Translations under genes and position numbers: made by a program
Assembly (NCBI RefSeq): GCF_900105355.1
Contig: NZ_FNSC01000001.1
Location: 4,526,001-4,590,000 of the forward strand
DNA from: Pseudomonas anguilliseptica
GTDB taxonomy: Bacteria; Pseudomonadota; Gammaproteobacteria; Pseudomonadales; Pseudomonadaceae
Direction: 5' to 3'
Length of the DNA: 64,000 nt
Notes under the pieces: model-generated
Databases searched by the model: none
What the model was told of the DNA's origin: nothing
Seen by the model: the letters and a program-made list of their open reading frames with translations, nothing else
Shown here: in pieces, positions 19,578 to 29,758 of the stretch
Numbering within the stretch: position 1 is the stretch's first letter
Layout of the letters: every line of letters starts with the position of its first letter

Positions 19578-20093
19578 TTATTTGATCTTCAGGGCGCGCA
19601 GTTGCCAGGCCGAGCGATTGTAGAAAGTCGCGGCCTGCAGCTCGGCTTTGCTATCGAACGGGTAAACCAGAAACAACGGGCCCTTTTCACGCACCGGCAT
19701 GGGTTGGTCATTCATCAGAATGGCCACAATCAGGTCGTATTTGACGGCGTCGTTGAAGGGGATTTCGGTGCGGTAATCATTCAGGGCAATCGCGGTAATG
19801 CCCTCGCCTTTGGCCCCGGCTGCGGCCAGCACATCACGCAGCAAGGGCCCCGTGAACTTCAGCGGCTCGGCATACCAGGGCGTTTGCGTGGTGAAACTGT
19901 GCTGCGGCAGGGCTTGCAGCATCGGCATATCGAAAACAGCCTGCTGCTGCATATTCGGCTGTGTCACCAGCCCGAAGATACGCAGCACGGCGGGACCGAT
20001 GGGCTTTTCGAGCGCCAGGCTGAGGCCCGAGAACAGTAGCAATGCGCTCAGCGCAAAAGCTCGCAAGTGATAGTGGCTGGTAGACACAGGCAT
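19578..20093 (-). CDS. Periplasmic molybdopterin-fold (sulfite-oxidase-like) protein
   Basis: 171 residues from the ATG at 20093. N-terminal signal peptide ([18 protein letters not shown]), then a single domain resembling the oxidoreductase molybdopterin-binding fold ([41 protein letters not shown]). Much shorter than a true sulfite oxidase and without the expected cofactor Cys in the segments I can compare, so probably a sensor or binding module. It ends 3 bp before the hybrid kinase and heads the operon. Confidence 0.75.
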   Translation of the reverse strand: MPVSTSHYHLRAFALSALLLFSGLSLALEKPIGPAVLRIFGLVTQPNMQQQAVFDMPMLQALPQHSFTTQTPWYAEPLKFTGPLLRDVLAAAGAKGEGITAIALNDYRTEIPFNDAVKYDLIVAILMNDQPMPVREKGPLFLVYPFDSKAELQAATFYNRSAWQLRALKIK

Positions 20094-20271
20094 TCCCCTC
20101 AACATCCATTATTCGGAGATATCACGACAAATAGCGGCACTGTCCATGACAACCATCCGCGCAGAGCAGCGAATGATTCTCGAAGCGTAGAACAGTTGCT
20201 CGCCACAAGTCGTGTTTGTGCCGATTAATGCCTGAGTTTGAGAGGCAACGCCAGCCTTAATACTGATGCCG

Positions 20272-21453
20272 TTAGGCCACCACCTTGGCCGCCTTGAGTT
20301 GGGCAATCTGCTCAGCGCTGTAGCCCAGTTCTGCCAGCACCTCGCTGGTATGTGCACCCAGGGTTGCGCCGATATGCCGAGGTTCGGGCAAACCGCTGGA
20401 GAATTTGATCGGGCAGGCAATCTGTGCCTGCGGGCAACTGCCCGCGCGTGGCACCTCGGTGACCAGGCCACGAGCCTTGATCTGCGGGTGTTCGACCGCC
20501 TCGCTAAGGTTGAGCAGCGGTTCCACGCAGGCATCCAGCCCGGCGAACACCTGGCCCCACTCGGAGAAATCGCGTTTTTCGAACTCGATTTCGATCTCGC
20601 GCTTGAGCGCTTGCTGATCTTCAGGCTTCTGCGACAGCCCCCGCGCAGCCAGCTCCGGACGGCCGATGGCGGCGCAGAACTGCTGCATAAACTGCGGCTC
20701 CAGGCTGCCGACCGAGAACCAGCGGCCGTCGCGGGTGCGGTAGTAGTCGTAGAAGCTGCCGCCATTCAGCGCCTGGTTTTCCATCGCCGGCTCCACCCCT
20801 GCGGCCAAATAGCCCGCGCCGGCCATACCGTGCAGGCTGAAGACGCAGTCAGTCATGCTGATATCCACCTGCTGGCCCAGCCCCGTGGCCTGGCGCTGGA
20901 TCACTGCGGCGAGCAGGCCGATTACCCCGTGCAGCGAGCCACCCGCGATATCCGCCGCCTGAATACCCAGTGGCAACGGCCCGCTGTCGCGGCGCCCGGT
21001 GTAGCTGGCGATACCGGCCAGAGCCAGGTAGTTGATGTCGTGGCCGGCGCGGTCCTTGTACGGGCCGCTCTGGCCGTAGCCGGTGACCGATACATAAATC
21101 AGCTTCGGGTTGATTGCCTTAAGCGCCTCGTAGCCCACGCCGAGCTTGTCCATAACACCGGGACGAAACTGCTCCAGCACGATGTCGTACTCGGCCACCA
21201 GCTGCTTGACCATCTCCACCGCTTCAGGCTTTTTCAGATCCAGAGCGATGCAGCGCTTGTTGCGATTGAGGTACGCATGGCTGGCCGATACGCCGCCGTC
21301 ATGCGGCGGCAGCACACGCACCAGATCCATTCGGCTGGGCGATTCCACGCGCAGTACCTCAGCGCCCATATCAGCCAGCAGCAAAGAGGCAAACGGCCCC
21401 GGCAGCAGAGTGGAGAAATCCAGCACTTTCAGTGACGACAGCGGGCCTGACAT
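20272..21453 (-). CDS. CaiB/BaiF-family CoA-transferase (racemase-like)
   Basis: 393 residues. LKVLDFSTLLPGPFASLLLADMGAEVLRVE and SVTGYGQSGPYKDRAGHDINYLALAG are hallmarks of class III CoA-transferases, and the latter carries the Asp expected in the active site. The order of motifs most resembles alpha-methylacyl-CoA racemase. Last gene of a leftward operon with an acyl-CoA synthetase, amidohydrolase and acyl-CoA dehydrogenase, so it likely moves or racemises a CoA thioester in a catabolic route. Confidence 0.9.
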   Translation of the reverse strand: MSGPLSSLKVLDFSTLLPGPFASLLLADMGAEVLRVESPSRMDLVRVLPPHDGGVSASHAYLNRNKRCIALDLKKPEAVEMVKQLVAEYDIVLEQFRPGVMDKLGVGYEALKAINPKLIYVSVTGYGQSGPYKDRAGHDINYLALAGIASYTGRRDSGPLPLGIQAADIAGGSLHGVIGLLAAVIQRQATGLGQQVDISMTDCVFSLHGMAGAGYLAAGVEPAMENQALNGGSFYDYYRTRDGRWFSVGSLEPQFMQQFCAAIGRPELAARGLSQKPEDQQALKREIEIEFEKRDFSEWGQVFAGLDACVEPLLNLSEAVEHPQIKARGLVTEVPRAGSCPQAQIACPIKFSSGLPEPRHIGATLGAHTSEVLAELGYSAEQIAQLKAAKVVA

Positions 21454-21537
21454 AACAGCTCCTTGGGGTAATCGTTAACACCGATGGGTATCGCTGCGCT
21501 CAACCTCTGCGGCCCGCGCCCATCCTACGCAGTGCAG

Positions 21538-23175
21538 CTACTGCCAATGCAGCGGCTGCTTGGCATCCAGCTCACTGAGCTGATCGGCAAAGCGAGCTTC
21601 CAGTACGTTGCGGCGGATTTTCATGGTCGGGGTCATGCAGCCGTTGTCCACCGTCCAGGCTTCACGCACCAGTACAAAGTGGCTAAGGCGTTCATGGGGC
21701 TGCAGCTGGTTATTAAGCTGCTGCAGGGTTTGCGCAAGGTCGGCCGCCACCTGCTCGCGAGCCTGCTCACGGGCAGCCGGAGACAGCTCGATCAGCGCCA
21801 GTGGCTGATCCAGATTACTGCCCATCAGACACACCTGCTCAACCCAGAGATTCTTGGCGATCTCGCCTTCAATCGGCGCCGGGGCGATGTACTTGCCCTT
21901 GCTGGTCTTGAAGATGTCCTTTACCCGTCCGGTGATTTTCAGGTAACCGGCCGCGTCGACCTCGCCCTTGTCGCCGGTATGCAGCCAGCCATCGGTGATG
22001 GTTTCTGCAGTTCTCTCCGGATCCTGGTAGTAGCCCAGCATCAGACTGGGGCAACGCAGGAAGATTTCGCCATTCTCGGCGATGCGCAGTTCATTGCCCG
22101 GCATTGGTCGGCCCACGGTGCCGAAACGCACCTGCCCTGGCCGGTTGAAACAGCCATAGGCCAGGTGCTCGGTCATGCCGTAGCCCTCGCAGATGGTGAT
22201 GCCGATACTCTGATACCAATCGAGCAACGCACGTGGAATCGCCGCCGCGCCGCTGACCAGAATGCGCGCACGATCCAGGCCCAGGCCTTTGCGAATCTTG
22301 CTCGCCACCAGGCCGCCGATCAGAGGAATACCCAGCAACCGCGCCAGCTTGGGCTGCGGCAGCTTTTTCAGCACGCCCTGCTGAAAACGCGTCCACAAGC
22401 GTGGCACAGAGAAGAACACGGTCGGCCGCACATGGCGCAGATCACTGGCAAAGGTTTCCAGCGACTCGACAAAGGCGATTCGCCCACCGCTGTACAGTGC
22501 CGTCATTTCCACTAGAAAACGTTCGGCGGCATGCGACAGCGGCAGATAGGAGAAATACTGATCCTGCTCGGTGATCTGCAGCTCTTTAACCGAGCGCCCA
22601 CCAGCAATGGCAAAGGCCTTGGCCGAGAGCATCACGCCCTTGGGCTGACCGGTGGTGCCGGAGGTATAGAGAATGCTCAGCAACTCATCCGGCGACTGCG
22701 TGTGGCTATCACGTAACGGTTGATGCGCTGTCAGCAAGGCATGCCAACCGTGGTTGGCGTCGATGGTCGGATACGGCATGGCGATACGCATGACTTCAGC
22801 CGAAATACCCGGCGCCAGCTTGGCCGGCTCATCCAGCTTGCCAAGGAAGATCGCCTTGCACTGCGAGTGGCGCAGCACATAGTCAATGCTCTCGGCCGAC
22901 TGCAGCGGATACAACGGCACACTGATCAGCCCGGCGAGCATGATCGCCAGGTCGGCGATGATCCACTCGGCACAATTCTTCGCCAAGAGCGCAACCCGGT
23001 CTCCCGGCGCGCAGCCCAGCGCGTGCAAGGCCGTGGCCATGCGCCGCGCCTGGTCATCCACCTGGGCCCAGGTGAGGTCATGCCACTGGCCGTTTACCGG
23101 CTGGCTGAGCCAGACCGCATCGGGGCGCTTCTCAACCCAGAGCGCCAGGCGCTCCAAGGGCAGTTGATCGATCAT
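21538..23175 (-). CDS. Long-chain-type acyl-CoA synthetase (AMP-forming)
   Basis: 545 residues. ATP-binding motif LYTSGTTGQPKGVMLS near residue 170, YLPLSHAAER, YGMTEHLAYG, GWLHTGDKGEV and the C-terminal KTSKGKYIAPAPIE are those of the FadD/FAA1 type of adenylate-forming enzymes. It activates a carboxylic acid to its CoA ester and so begins the pathway encoded by this operon. Substrate length cannot be told. Confidence 0.92.
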   Translation of the reverse strand: MIDQLPLERLALWVEKRPDAVWLSQPVNGQWHDLTWAQVDDQARRMATALHALGCAPGDRVALLAKNCAEWIIADLAIMLAGLISVPLYPLQSAESIDYVLRHSQCKAIFLGKLDEPAKLAPGISAEVMRIAMPYPTIDANHGWHALLTAHQPLRDSHTQSPDELLSILYTSGTTGQPKGVMLSAKAFAIAGGRSVKELQITEQDQYFSYLPLSHAAERFLVEMTALYSGGRIAFVESLETFASDLRHVRPTVFFSVPRLWTRFQQGVLKKLPQPKLARLLGIPLIGGLVASKIRKGLGLDRARILVSGAAAIPRALLDWYQSIGITICEGYGMTEHLAYGCFNRPGQVRFGTVGRPMPGNELRIAENGEIFLRCPSLMLGYYQDPERTAETITDGWLHTGDKGEVDAAGYLKITGRVKDIFKTSKGKYIAPAPIEGEIAKNLWVEQVCLMGSNLDQPLALIELSPAAREQAREQVAADLAQTLQQLNNQLQPHERLSHFVLVREAWTVDNGCMTPTMKIRRNVLEARFADQLSELDAKQPLHWQ

Positions 23176-23214
23176 CGCAATCCCTCGTTCTTATTGTTGT
23201 CGATGGCGCAGCGT

Positions 23215-24045
23215 TCAGAGTTTGAATACCCGCCGCGCATTGCCATACAGAAACCGGGCCTCCACCTCCTCGCTCAAACCGAGCTCTTTGACCTGAGCCA
23301 TGCAACGGCTGAGCGACAACTGCGGGAAGTTGCTGCCAAACAACACCTTGCCCGCCCCGTAGCTCTGCATAAACTGCAGCAGCTGCGCCGGGTAGTAGCG
23401 CGGCAGGTAGGCCGAGGTATCGATATAAACGTTGTCGTGTTTCCAGGCCACGCCGATCATCTCGTCGGTCCAGGGATGGCCGATATGCCCGGCGACTATG
23501 CGCAGCTCGGGAAAATCCAGCGCCACCTCATCCAGATAGGGCACCGGCCGCCCGGTTTCCGAGGGCATCAGCGGCCCGGTGTGGCCGACCTGGGTGCAGA
23601 ACGGGATGTCCAGCTCGATGCACTTCACATACAGCGGGTAGTACAGGCGGTGGTTGGGCGGTAATTTCCACAGCCACGGCACGATGCGCAGCGCCTTGCT
23701 GCCCAGCTCATGCACCGCCCGCTCCAGCTCGCGTACCGCCGCGACCGGCTTGCTCAGATCGACCGTGGCCACGCCGACGAAGCGCTCGGGAAAGGCGCGA
23801 GTGAACTCGGCCACCTCATCATTCGTGATGACCCAGCCTTCCGGGCGACACCAAGCCGCCAGCATCAGCGTGTCCACCCCGGCCTCGTCCATCTGCACCA
23901 CGGTCTGTTCCGGAGTCAGGCGCTGCTCAAGCAAATGCCCGCTGCCAGACTTCTCGAACAGCCGCGCCACTTCTGGGATACGTTCGCGCAACAGGCCACT
24001 GGCCGGTTGTGCCCAAACATCGATAGCGCCACGTACTCGATTCAT
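23215..24045 (-). CDS. Amidohydrolase_2-family metal enzyme
   Basis: 276 residues from the ATG at 24045, with GGAGGG as ribosome site; the longer ORF overlaps the upstream gene and lacks homology. Contains AIDVWAQP where family members often have the HxH metal ligands, QVGHTGPLMPSE, VAGHIGHPW, YIDTSAYLPRYYP and VLFGSNFP, typical of the ACMSD-like/amidohydrolase_2 family (decarboxylases and hydrolases). The first His ligand pair is not evident, which is odd. Sits 26 bp after the dehydrogenase gene. Confidence 0.82.
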   Translation of the reverse strand: MNRVRGAIDVWAQPASGLLRERIPEVARLFEKSGSGHLLEQRLTPEQTVVQMDEAGVDTLMLAAWCRPEGWVITNDEVAEFTRAFPERFVGVATVDLSKPVAAVRELERAVHELGSKALRIVPWLWKLPPNHRLYYPLYVKCIELDIPFCTQVGHTGPLMPSETGRPVPYLDEVALDFPELRIVAGHIGHPWTDEMIGVAWKHDNVYIDTSAYLPRYYPAQLLQFMQSYGAGKVLFGSNFPQLSLSRCMAQVKELGLSEEVEARFLYGNARRVFKL

Positions 24046-24071
24046 TACACCCTCCGACGGAGCTAGCTGAC

Positions 24072-25211
24072 TCACAGTTTCATACCACGGCTGATAATTT
24101 CTTTCATAATCTCCGAGGTGCCGGCGAAGATGCGCTGGATGCGTGCGTTCGCGTACATCTTGCAGATCGGATACTCCCACATATAGCCCCAGCCGCCGTG
24201 CAGCTGCACACCCTCATCGACCACCTTGCACAGCAGCTCTGTGGTGAACAGCTTGGCCTCGGCGGCCACTTCCGGGGTGAGTTTCTTCTCGTTGTGGTCG
24301 GTTACGCAGCGGTCGACAAACACCTGCGCCACGTCGATCTGCGTACGCATTTCCGCCAGCTTGAAACGGGTGTTCTGGAAGTGCGAAATCGGCCGGTCGA
24401 AGGCCTTGCGCTCTTTCACATAGTCGATGGTGGTCTGTAGCGCAGCCTCGGCTGCCGCCACCGCGCCGCAGGCGTTGGTCAGGCGTTCCTGGGCGAGCAT
24501 ATTCATCAGATAGAAGAAGCCGCCTTTGGCGTCGCCCAACAGGTTGGCCTTGGGCACCTTGACGTTATTGAAGAACAGCTCGGCGGTGTCCTGGCTCTTC
24601 ATGCCGAGTTTTTCCAGGTTCTTGCCGCGCTCGAAACCTTCCATTCCGCGCTCCACCAGGAACAGGCCCATGGCGTGCTTGTTGTTCGGGTCGGTCTTGG
24701 CCGCCACGATCACCACGTCGGCCAGCAGGCCGTTGGAGATAAACACCTTGGAGCCGTTGAGCACATAGTGATCGCCCTGATCCACCGCGTTGGTACGCAT
24801 ACCCGCCAGGTCCGAACCGGCGCTCGGCTCGGTCATCGCCACCGCCAGAATCAGCTCACCGCTGATGATGCCCGGCATAAAACGCGCCTTCTGCTCGGCA
24901 TTGCCGTATTCGGCGACATAGGGGCCGCACAGCGCCGAGTGCAGCGGCAGCATAAAGCCCGGCTCATTAATCTTCGCCAGTTCCTCACACATGATCTGCT
25001 CGTAACGGAAGTCCTTGAGCCCGGCACCGCCGTACTCCTCATCCGCCCACGGCAGCAGAAAGCCCATGTCGCCAGCCTTCTTCCACGCCTCGCGGCTGAC
25101 CACGCCGGCCGCTTCCCATTCATCCTGATGTGGCAACACTTCCTTTTTCAGAAAGGCGGCGAACGCGTCTCGAAACATGTTGTGTTCGGTATCGAAAATA
25201 AGGCGCTGCAT
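24072..25211 (-). CDS. Acyl-CoA dehydrogenase
   Basis: 379 residues with the family signatures LILAVAMTEPSAGSDLAGMRT (FAD/substrate region), KVFISNG, CKVVDEGVQLHGGWGYM and the C-terminal RIQRIFAGTSEIMKEIISR. The catalytic Glu in AGTSEIM is of the usual C-terminal type. Oxidises an acyl-CoA to the enoyl-CoA using FAD. First gene of the operon 25211-20272 and divergent from the AraC-type regulator at 25372. Confidence 0.93.
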   Translation of the reverse strand: MQRLIFDTEHNMFRDAFAAFLKKEVLPHQDEWEAAGVVSREAWKKAGDMGFLLPWADEEYGGAGLKDFRYEQIMCEELAKINEPGFMLPLHSALCGPYVAEYGNAEQKARFMPGIISGELILAVAMTEPSAGSDLAGMRTNAVDQGDHYVLNGSKVFISNGLLADVVIVAAKTDPNNKHAMGLFLVERGMEGFERGKNLEKLGMKSQDTAELFFNNVKVPKANLLGDAKGGFFYLMNMLAQERLTNACGAVAAAEAALQTTIDYVKERKAFDRPISHFQNTRFKLAEMRTQIDVAQVFVDRCVTDHNEKKLTPEVAAEAKLFTTELLCKVVDEGVQLHGGWGYMWEYPICKMYANARIQRIFAGTSEIMKEIISRGMKL

Positions 25212-25371
25212 GCGGATGTGCTCCCTGAGCTGAAGTCGTGCAGCAGGTTAGGCCCCAGCCCCCTAGCGCCTCAATGACCCATGCGCTCAGCCTGGATTGA
25301 CCCAATCGCTCGACCGGCTTGTCGGCGGTGCAGTGTGCTGCCTACCATCGGCGTACTTTCAAGGAGCCGTC

Positions 25372-26370
25372 ATGCGCGAACGCACCATCGCCAGCCACTT
25401 TGTCTGCGCCGCCTTGCGCGGCGCCGAACGCCAGGGCCACGACTGCACACAACTGCTGCGCCAATTGTGCATCCAACCGGCATTGCTCGACGAGCCCCGC
25501 GCGCGGGTCGCCCCGGAACAGTTCGCCCGCCTGGTGCAACTGCTGTGGGAAAGCCTCGACGACGAATACCTGGGTTTCGGCCGCCTGCGCAGCAAACGCG
25601 GCACCTTCGCCATGATGTGTTACGCGATCATCCACTGCCATTCCCTGGAAAAAGCCCTGGGCCGTGGCGCGCTGTTCTACAGCCTGTTCCCGGAAGCTCC
25701 GACCATCAGCATCCAGCGTGAAGGCGACTGGGCACGGCTGAGCGTGGACGACTCCACCCTATGGGACCCCGACCACTTTCTAGTGGAAAGCCTGCTGGTG
25801 ATCTGGCATCGCCTCGGCAGCTGGCTGATCGGCCAACGCATCCGCCTGGAAGAAGCTACCTTCACCTACAGCCAACCCGCCCACGCCGGCGAATACGAAC
25901 TGCTTTTCCCCTGCACCAGACGCTTTACCGCAGGTCGCACCAGCCTGCTGTTCCATGCGCGCTACCTGACCATGCCGCTGCTGCAGGATGAACGCACCCT
26001 CAAACAGTTCCTCCAGCACTCCCCCGCCGACCTACTGGCCCGCCCGGATGGCGGCGATAGCCTGATCAGCCAAATCCGCCGCCTGCTAGGGCGCGACTGC
26101 AGCAACTGGCCGGACCTGGACGCCGTCGCCCAGCAACTGCATATGAGCCCGCAAACCCTCCGCCGGCATTTACGCGAGGAAGGCTCGAGCTTTCAGGAAT
26201 TGAAAGACCACCTGCGCCGCGACCTGGCGATTTATCACCTGGGCCGCGATGAACTGGCGATTCAGGATATTGCTGAGCAACTGGGGTTTTCTGAACCGTC
26301 GGCCTTTCACCGGGCGTTTAAGAAATGGACGGGGTTAACGCCTGGGGCTTATAGAGCGCAGGAAGGGTGA
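25372..26370 (+). CDS. AraC-family transcriptional regulator
   Basis: 332 residues from the ATG at 25372, preceded by AAGGAG. N-terminal arabinose-binding-like domain of the OruR/ArgR type (residues 1-190) and a C-terminal double helix-turn-helix: MSPQTLRRHLREEGSSFQELKD and IAEQLGFSEPSAFHRAFKKWTG. Divergent from the acyl-CoA operon across a 160-bp gap, hence its likely activator, with a pathway acid or CoA ester as effector (inference). Confidence 0.92.
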   Translation: MRERTIASHFVCAALRGAERQGHDCTQLLRQLCIQPALLDEPRARVAPEQFARLVQLLWESLDDEYLGFGRLRSKRGTFAMMCYAIIHCHSLEKALGRGALFYSLFPEAPTISIQREGDWARLSVDDSTLWDPDHFLVESLLVIWHRLGSWLIGQRIRLEEATFTYSQPAHAGEYELLFPCTRRFTAGRTSLLFHARYLTMPLLQDERTLKQFLQHSPADLLARPDGGDSLISQIRRLLGRDCSNWPDLDAVAQQLHMSPQTLRRHLREEGSSFQELKDHLRRDLAIYHLGRDELAIQDIAEQLGFSEPSAFHRAFKKWTGLTPGAYRAQEG

Positions 26371-26543
26371 GGCTGCCGAACGCCGACAGAAACCTGAACG
26401 GTTATGCCGTGATCAACAATCGGCTGAAAGCCCTGCAATTTCGGTATGCAAGCTGGCGCATGCCTGCTTTGATGCGCATCGACCGCTATGATCCCGAGAC
26501 ATTTTCGACATACCAGCTAGACAGCCGTGTAACCGATCAGTAG
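26367..26543 (+). pseudogene. 59-codon ORF or gene remnant after AraC gene
   Basis: GTG start overlapping the AraC TGA, then 58 sense codons of balanced composition (LNGYAVINNRLKALQFRYASWRMPA and so on) ending at TAG. It reads like the C-terminal end of a larger conserved protein, not random sequence, but I do not recognise it. The rest of 26544-26729 shows no gene and ends at the TTAG flank of IS copy 3. Confidence 0.4.
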
Positions 26544-27823
26544 CGTCTGGACATCACGACGCGTGGGCTGGCTTGGTAGATGTAGCCATTCATGTCGCTT
26601 TATCACCTCGTTTAGTCGCGTTCAGCATTCGCGACTCTATGCAAATCAAGTGATTACTGCGTGACAAGGAACGTTATCAGACACACTCAAGCGTTTTATG
26701 CGACAGGAATGTCGCCTAATTATAGTTAGGGATGGTCTGAAGTAGCCCTGTATTTCCGGTCAACTTCAGCCTCCGCTGATTTTGAAAGCGGAAAACTGAT
26801 CAAAAACGATCAGGTCATCCGCTCATTTCGGTGTTTCTGGCCGCCGCGAGCACCTCGCAGCGGTCATTTCCCACATTACAGGCGCACCTCTCCTGCATTC
26901 GTCAGCAAATGTCGACGGGCCATCCACAGGTTCGACAGGGCGAACAGCGTTACCAGTTGTGCGGTGTTTTTGGCCAGGCCACGGAAACGCGTCTTCACAT
27001 AACCGAACTGACGCTTGATCACCCGGAACGGGTGCTCGACCTTGGCGCGAACTTGCGCCTTGGCCTTCTCGATCTTGCGCTTGGCTTTGTACAGCGCGCT
27101 GCGCTTACTCAACGTGTTGTACGTACTGCGGCGGGCTGCGATCTGCCAGATCACTTCACGGCCTTCATGTTCTGGCCGCTTCTCTACGCCGGTGTAACCC
27201 GCGTCGGCACCCACCATGTTTTCTTTGCCGTGTAGCAGCTTGTCGACCTGAGTAACGTCTGCAACATTGGCTGCCGTGCCGACCACGCTATGCACTAAAC
27301 CCGACTCGTCATCGACGCCGATGTGCGCCTTCATGCCGAAGTAATACTGGTTTCCCTTCTTGGTCTGGTGCATTTCCGGGTCACGCTTACCGTCCTTGTT
27401 CTTGGTCGAACTCGGCGCATTGATCAGCGTGGCATCGACGATGGTGCCTTGGCGCAATGACAAACCGCGGTCACCCAAATAGCCATTGATGACGGCCAAG
27501 ATGCCCGCAGCCAGTTCGTGTTTCTCCAGCAATCGGCGGAAGTTGAGGATGGTGGTTTCGTCGGGAATGCGCTCCAGGCTCAGACCCGCAAACTGGCGCA
27601 GGATGGTGGTCTCGTACAGAGCCTCCTCCATCGCCGGGTCGCTGTAGCCGAACCAGTTCTGCATCAAATGAACCCGTAACATCGCCATCAGCGGATAGGC
27701 TGGACGTCCGCCTTCACCCTTGGGGTAATGCGGTTCGATCGTAAGCGCTCCATAAACCTCATCTACAAATGATCCGCAGGCCAGCCAATGCTGAGCTCCA
27801 ATTTCTTTCTGGAGCCAGCCGTC

Positions 27824-28183
27824 ATGATGCGCCCCGACGCCAAAGTCGAAAAAGTCTATCTATACCCCAAGCCGGTGGATTTCCGAAAATCCATCGATGG
27901 CCTGGCCGCCCTGGTCGAGCTGGATATCAAGGTGGCGGTGTTCGACCCGGTGCTGTTCGTCTTCCTCAACCGCGCGCGCAGCCGGGTGAAGATTTTGTAT
28001 TGGGAGCGCAACGGCTTTTGCCTGTGGCTCAAGCGATTGGAGGCTGAACGCTTCAAGTCGCATCCGGAACCTGGCGAAGATGCGATCGTGCTGACGGCCC
28101 AGGAGTTGAACTGGTTGTTGGACGGTATCGACCTGTGGCGCAACCGGCCGCACCAGGTTTTGACCCCTAGGTTCGTCACCTGA
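27824..28183 (+). CDS. tnpB: IS66-family accessory protein TnpB
   Basis: 119 residues from the ATG at 27824. VYLYPKPVDFRKSIDGLAALVE, DPVLFVFLNRARSRVKILYWERNGFCLW and the QELNWLLDGID tail are typical TnpB (PF05717). It is needed for transposition in this family, but its biochemical role is uncertain. Confidence 0.93.
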   Translation: MMRPDAKVEKVYLYPKPVDFRKSIDGLAALVELDIKVAVFDPVLFVFLNRARSRVKILYWERNGFCLWLKRLEAERFKSHPEPGEDAIVLTAQELNWLLDGIDLWRNRPHQVLTPRFVT

Positions 28184-28201
28184 GCCGGTATAATCCACGG
28201 C

Positions 28202-29758
28202 ATGATTTCTGTGCCCGAAACCCTTCCTGATGACCCCGCCGCGCTCAAGCAATTGCTCGCTGAGGTGTTGTCGTCGGCGCAGGAATTGGCCAAGGACAAG
28301 GATGGGCAGATCGAGCGCCTGCGCGAACAAAACGCGCTGTTGATCCAGCGCCTGTTCGGCCGTAAATCCGAGCAGAGCAGCGACCCGGATTCACCGCAGC
28401 TAGAGATGTTCAACGAAGCGGAAAGCCTGGCCGAAGCGGCGGCTGAAGCTCCGGCCGCTGAGGTCGAGGAAGAAGTCGTTGCGCCGACCAAGCGCCGCGG
28501 CAAGCGCAAGCCGTTACCGGCCGAACTACCGCGTGTCGAGGTCATCCACGAACTGCCCGAACACGAACTGACCTGCGAATGCGGTTGCCGCAAGCAGGCC
28601 ATCGGCGAAGAAACCAGCGAGCAGCTGGAAATCATCCCGATGCAGGTTCAGGTGATCCGCCACATTCGCAAGACCTATGCCTGCAAGGCCTGCGAAAGCG
28701 CGCCGGTCACCGCTGACAAACCGGCCCAACTGATCGAGAAAAGCCTGGCCAGCCCGAGCGTGCTGGCGATGCTGCTGACCAGCAAATACGCCGACGGCAT
28801 CCCACTGTATCGCTTCGAAAAGATGCTCAGTCGCCATGGCATCGACATCCCCCGGCAGACCCTGGCGCGCTGGGTGATCCAGTGCGGCGAACTGCTACAA
28901 CCGTTGCTCAACCTGATGCGCGACAGGCTGCTGGACAGTCCGGTGATCCACTGCGATGAAACCCGCGTGCAGGTGCTCAAGGAGCCTGGGCGCGATCCGA
29001 GCAGCCACTCCTGGATGTGGGTGCAGACCGGTGGCCCGCCTGGCAAACCGGTGATCCTCTTCGACTACACAACCAGCCGCGCGCAGGAGGTGCCGCTGCG
29101 CCTGCTCGACGGTTATCGCGGCTACCTGATGACCGACGATTACGCCGGCTACAACGCCGTGGCCGCACAACAAGGTGTTGAGCGCCTGGCCTGCTGGGCG
29201 CATGCGCGGCGCAAGTTCGTCGAAGCGCAAAAGGTGCAACCGAAGGGCAAAACCGGGCGTGCCGACATCGCGTTGGGGATGATCAACAAGCTCTACGGCA
29301 TCGAGCGCGAACTTAAGGATGCCAGCGATGAACAGCGCTACCGGGGCCGCCAGCAGCACAGCCTACCGCTCCTCGATCAGCTCAAGACCTGGCTGGAGAA
29401 AACCCAGCCGCAGGTCACGGCGCAGAATGCCCTGGGCAAAGCAGTGAACTACCTGGCGAGCAACTGGAGCCGACTCGAACGCTACATCGAGGCTGGCCAC
29501 CTGCCGATCGATAACAACGCTGCCGAGCGCGCGATCCGGCCCTTCGTCATAGGTCGCAAGAACTGGCTGTTCAGCGACACGCCGAAAGGCGCGACCGCCA
29601 GCGCCCAACTCTACAGCCTGGTGGAAACCGCCAAGACCAATGGCCAGGAGCCCTACGCCTGGCTGCGCCATGTCCTCGAACGCCTGCCGCTGGCCAACAG
29701 CGTTGAAGCCTACGAAGCGCTGCTGCCTTGGAACTGCCAACCAACGACGCCACTGTAA
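28202..29758 (+). CDS. tnpC: IS66-family transposase TnpC
   Basis: 518 residues. N-terminal coiled coil with a leucine-rich stretch and [12 protein letters not shown], a zinc-finger-like segment TCECGCRK, then the DDE core: [35 protein letters not shown], and [24 protein letters not shown]. Full length, so the element should be mobile if tnpA is dispensable. It follows tnpB by 18 bp. Confidence 0.95.
   Translation: MISVPETLPDDPAALKQLLAEVLSSAQELAKDKDGQIERLREQNALLIQRLFGRKSEQSSDPDSPQLEMFNEAESLAEAAAEAPAAEVEEEVVAPTKRRGKRKPLPAELPRVEVIHELPEHELTCECGCRKQAIGEETSEQLEIIPMQVQVIRHIRKTYACKACESAPVTADKPAQLIEKSLASPSVLAMLLTSKYADGIPLYRFEKMLSRHGIDIPRQTLARWVIQCGELLQPLLNLMRDRLLDSPVIHCDETRVQVLKEPGRDPSSHSWMWVQTGGPPGKPVILFDYTTSRAQEVPLRLLDGYRGYLMTDDYAGYNAVAAQQGVERLACWAHARRKFVEAQKVQPKGKTGRADIALGMINKLYGIERELKDASDEQRYRGRQQHSLPLLDQLKTWLEKTQPQVTAQNALGKAVNYLASNWSRLERYIEAGHLPIDNNAAERAIRPFVIGRKNWLFSDTPKGATASAQLYSLVETAKTNGQEPYAWLRHVLERLPLANSVEAYEALLPWNCQPTTPL

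Noticed and set aside
26651..26729. Possible attI or attC remnant (AACGTTATCAG and GCCTAAT near IS copy 3)
   Set aside because: The core does not fit GTTRRRY and no paired arm could be found. Too weak to call.
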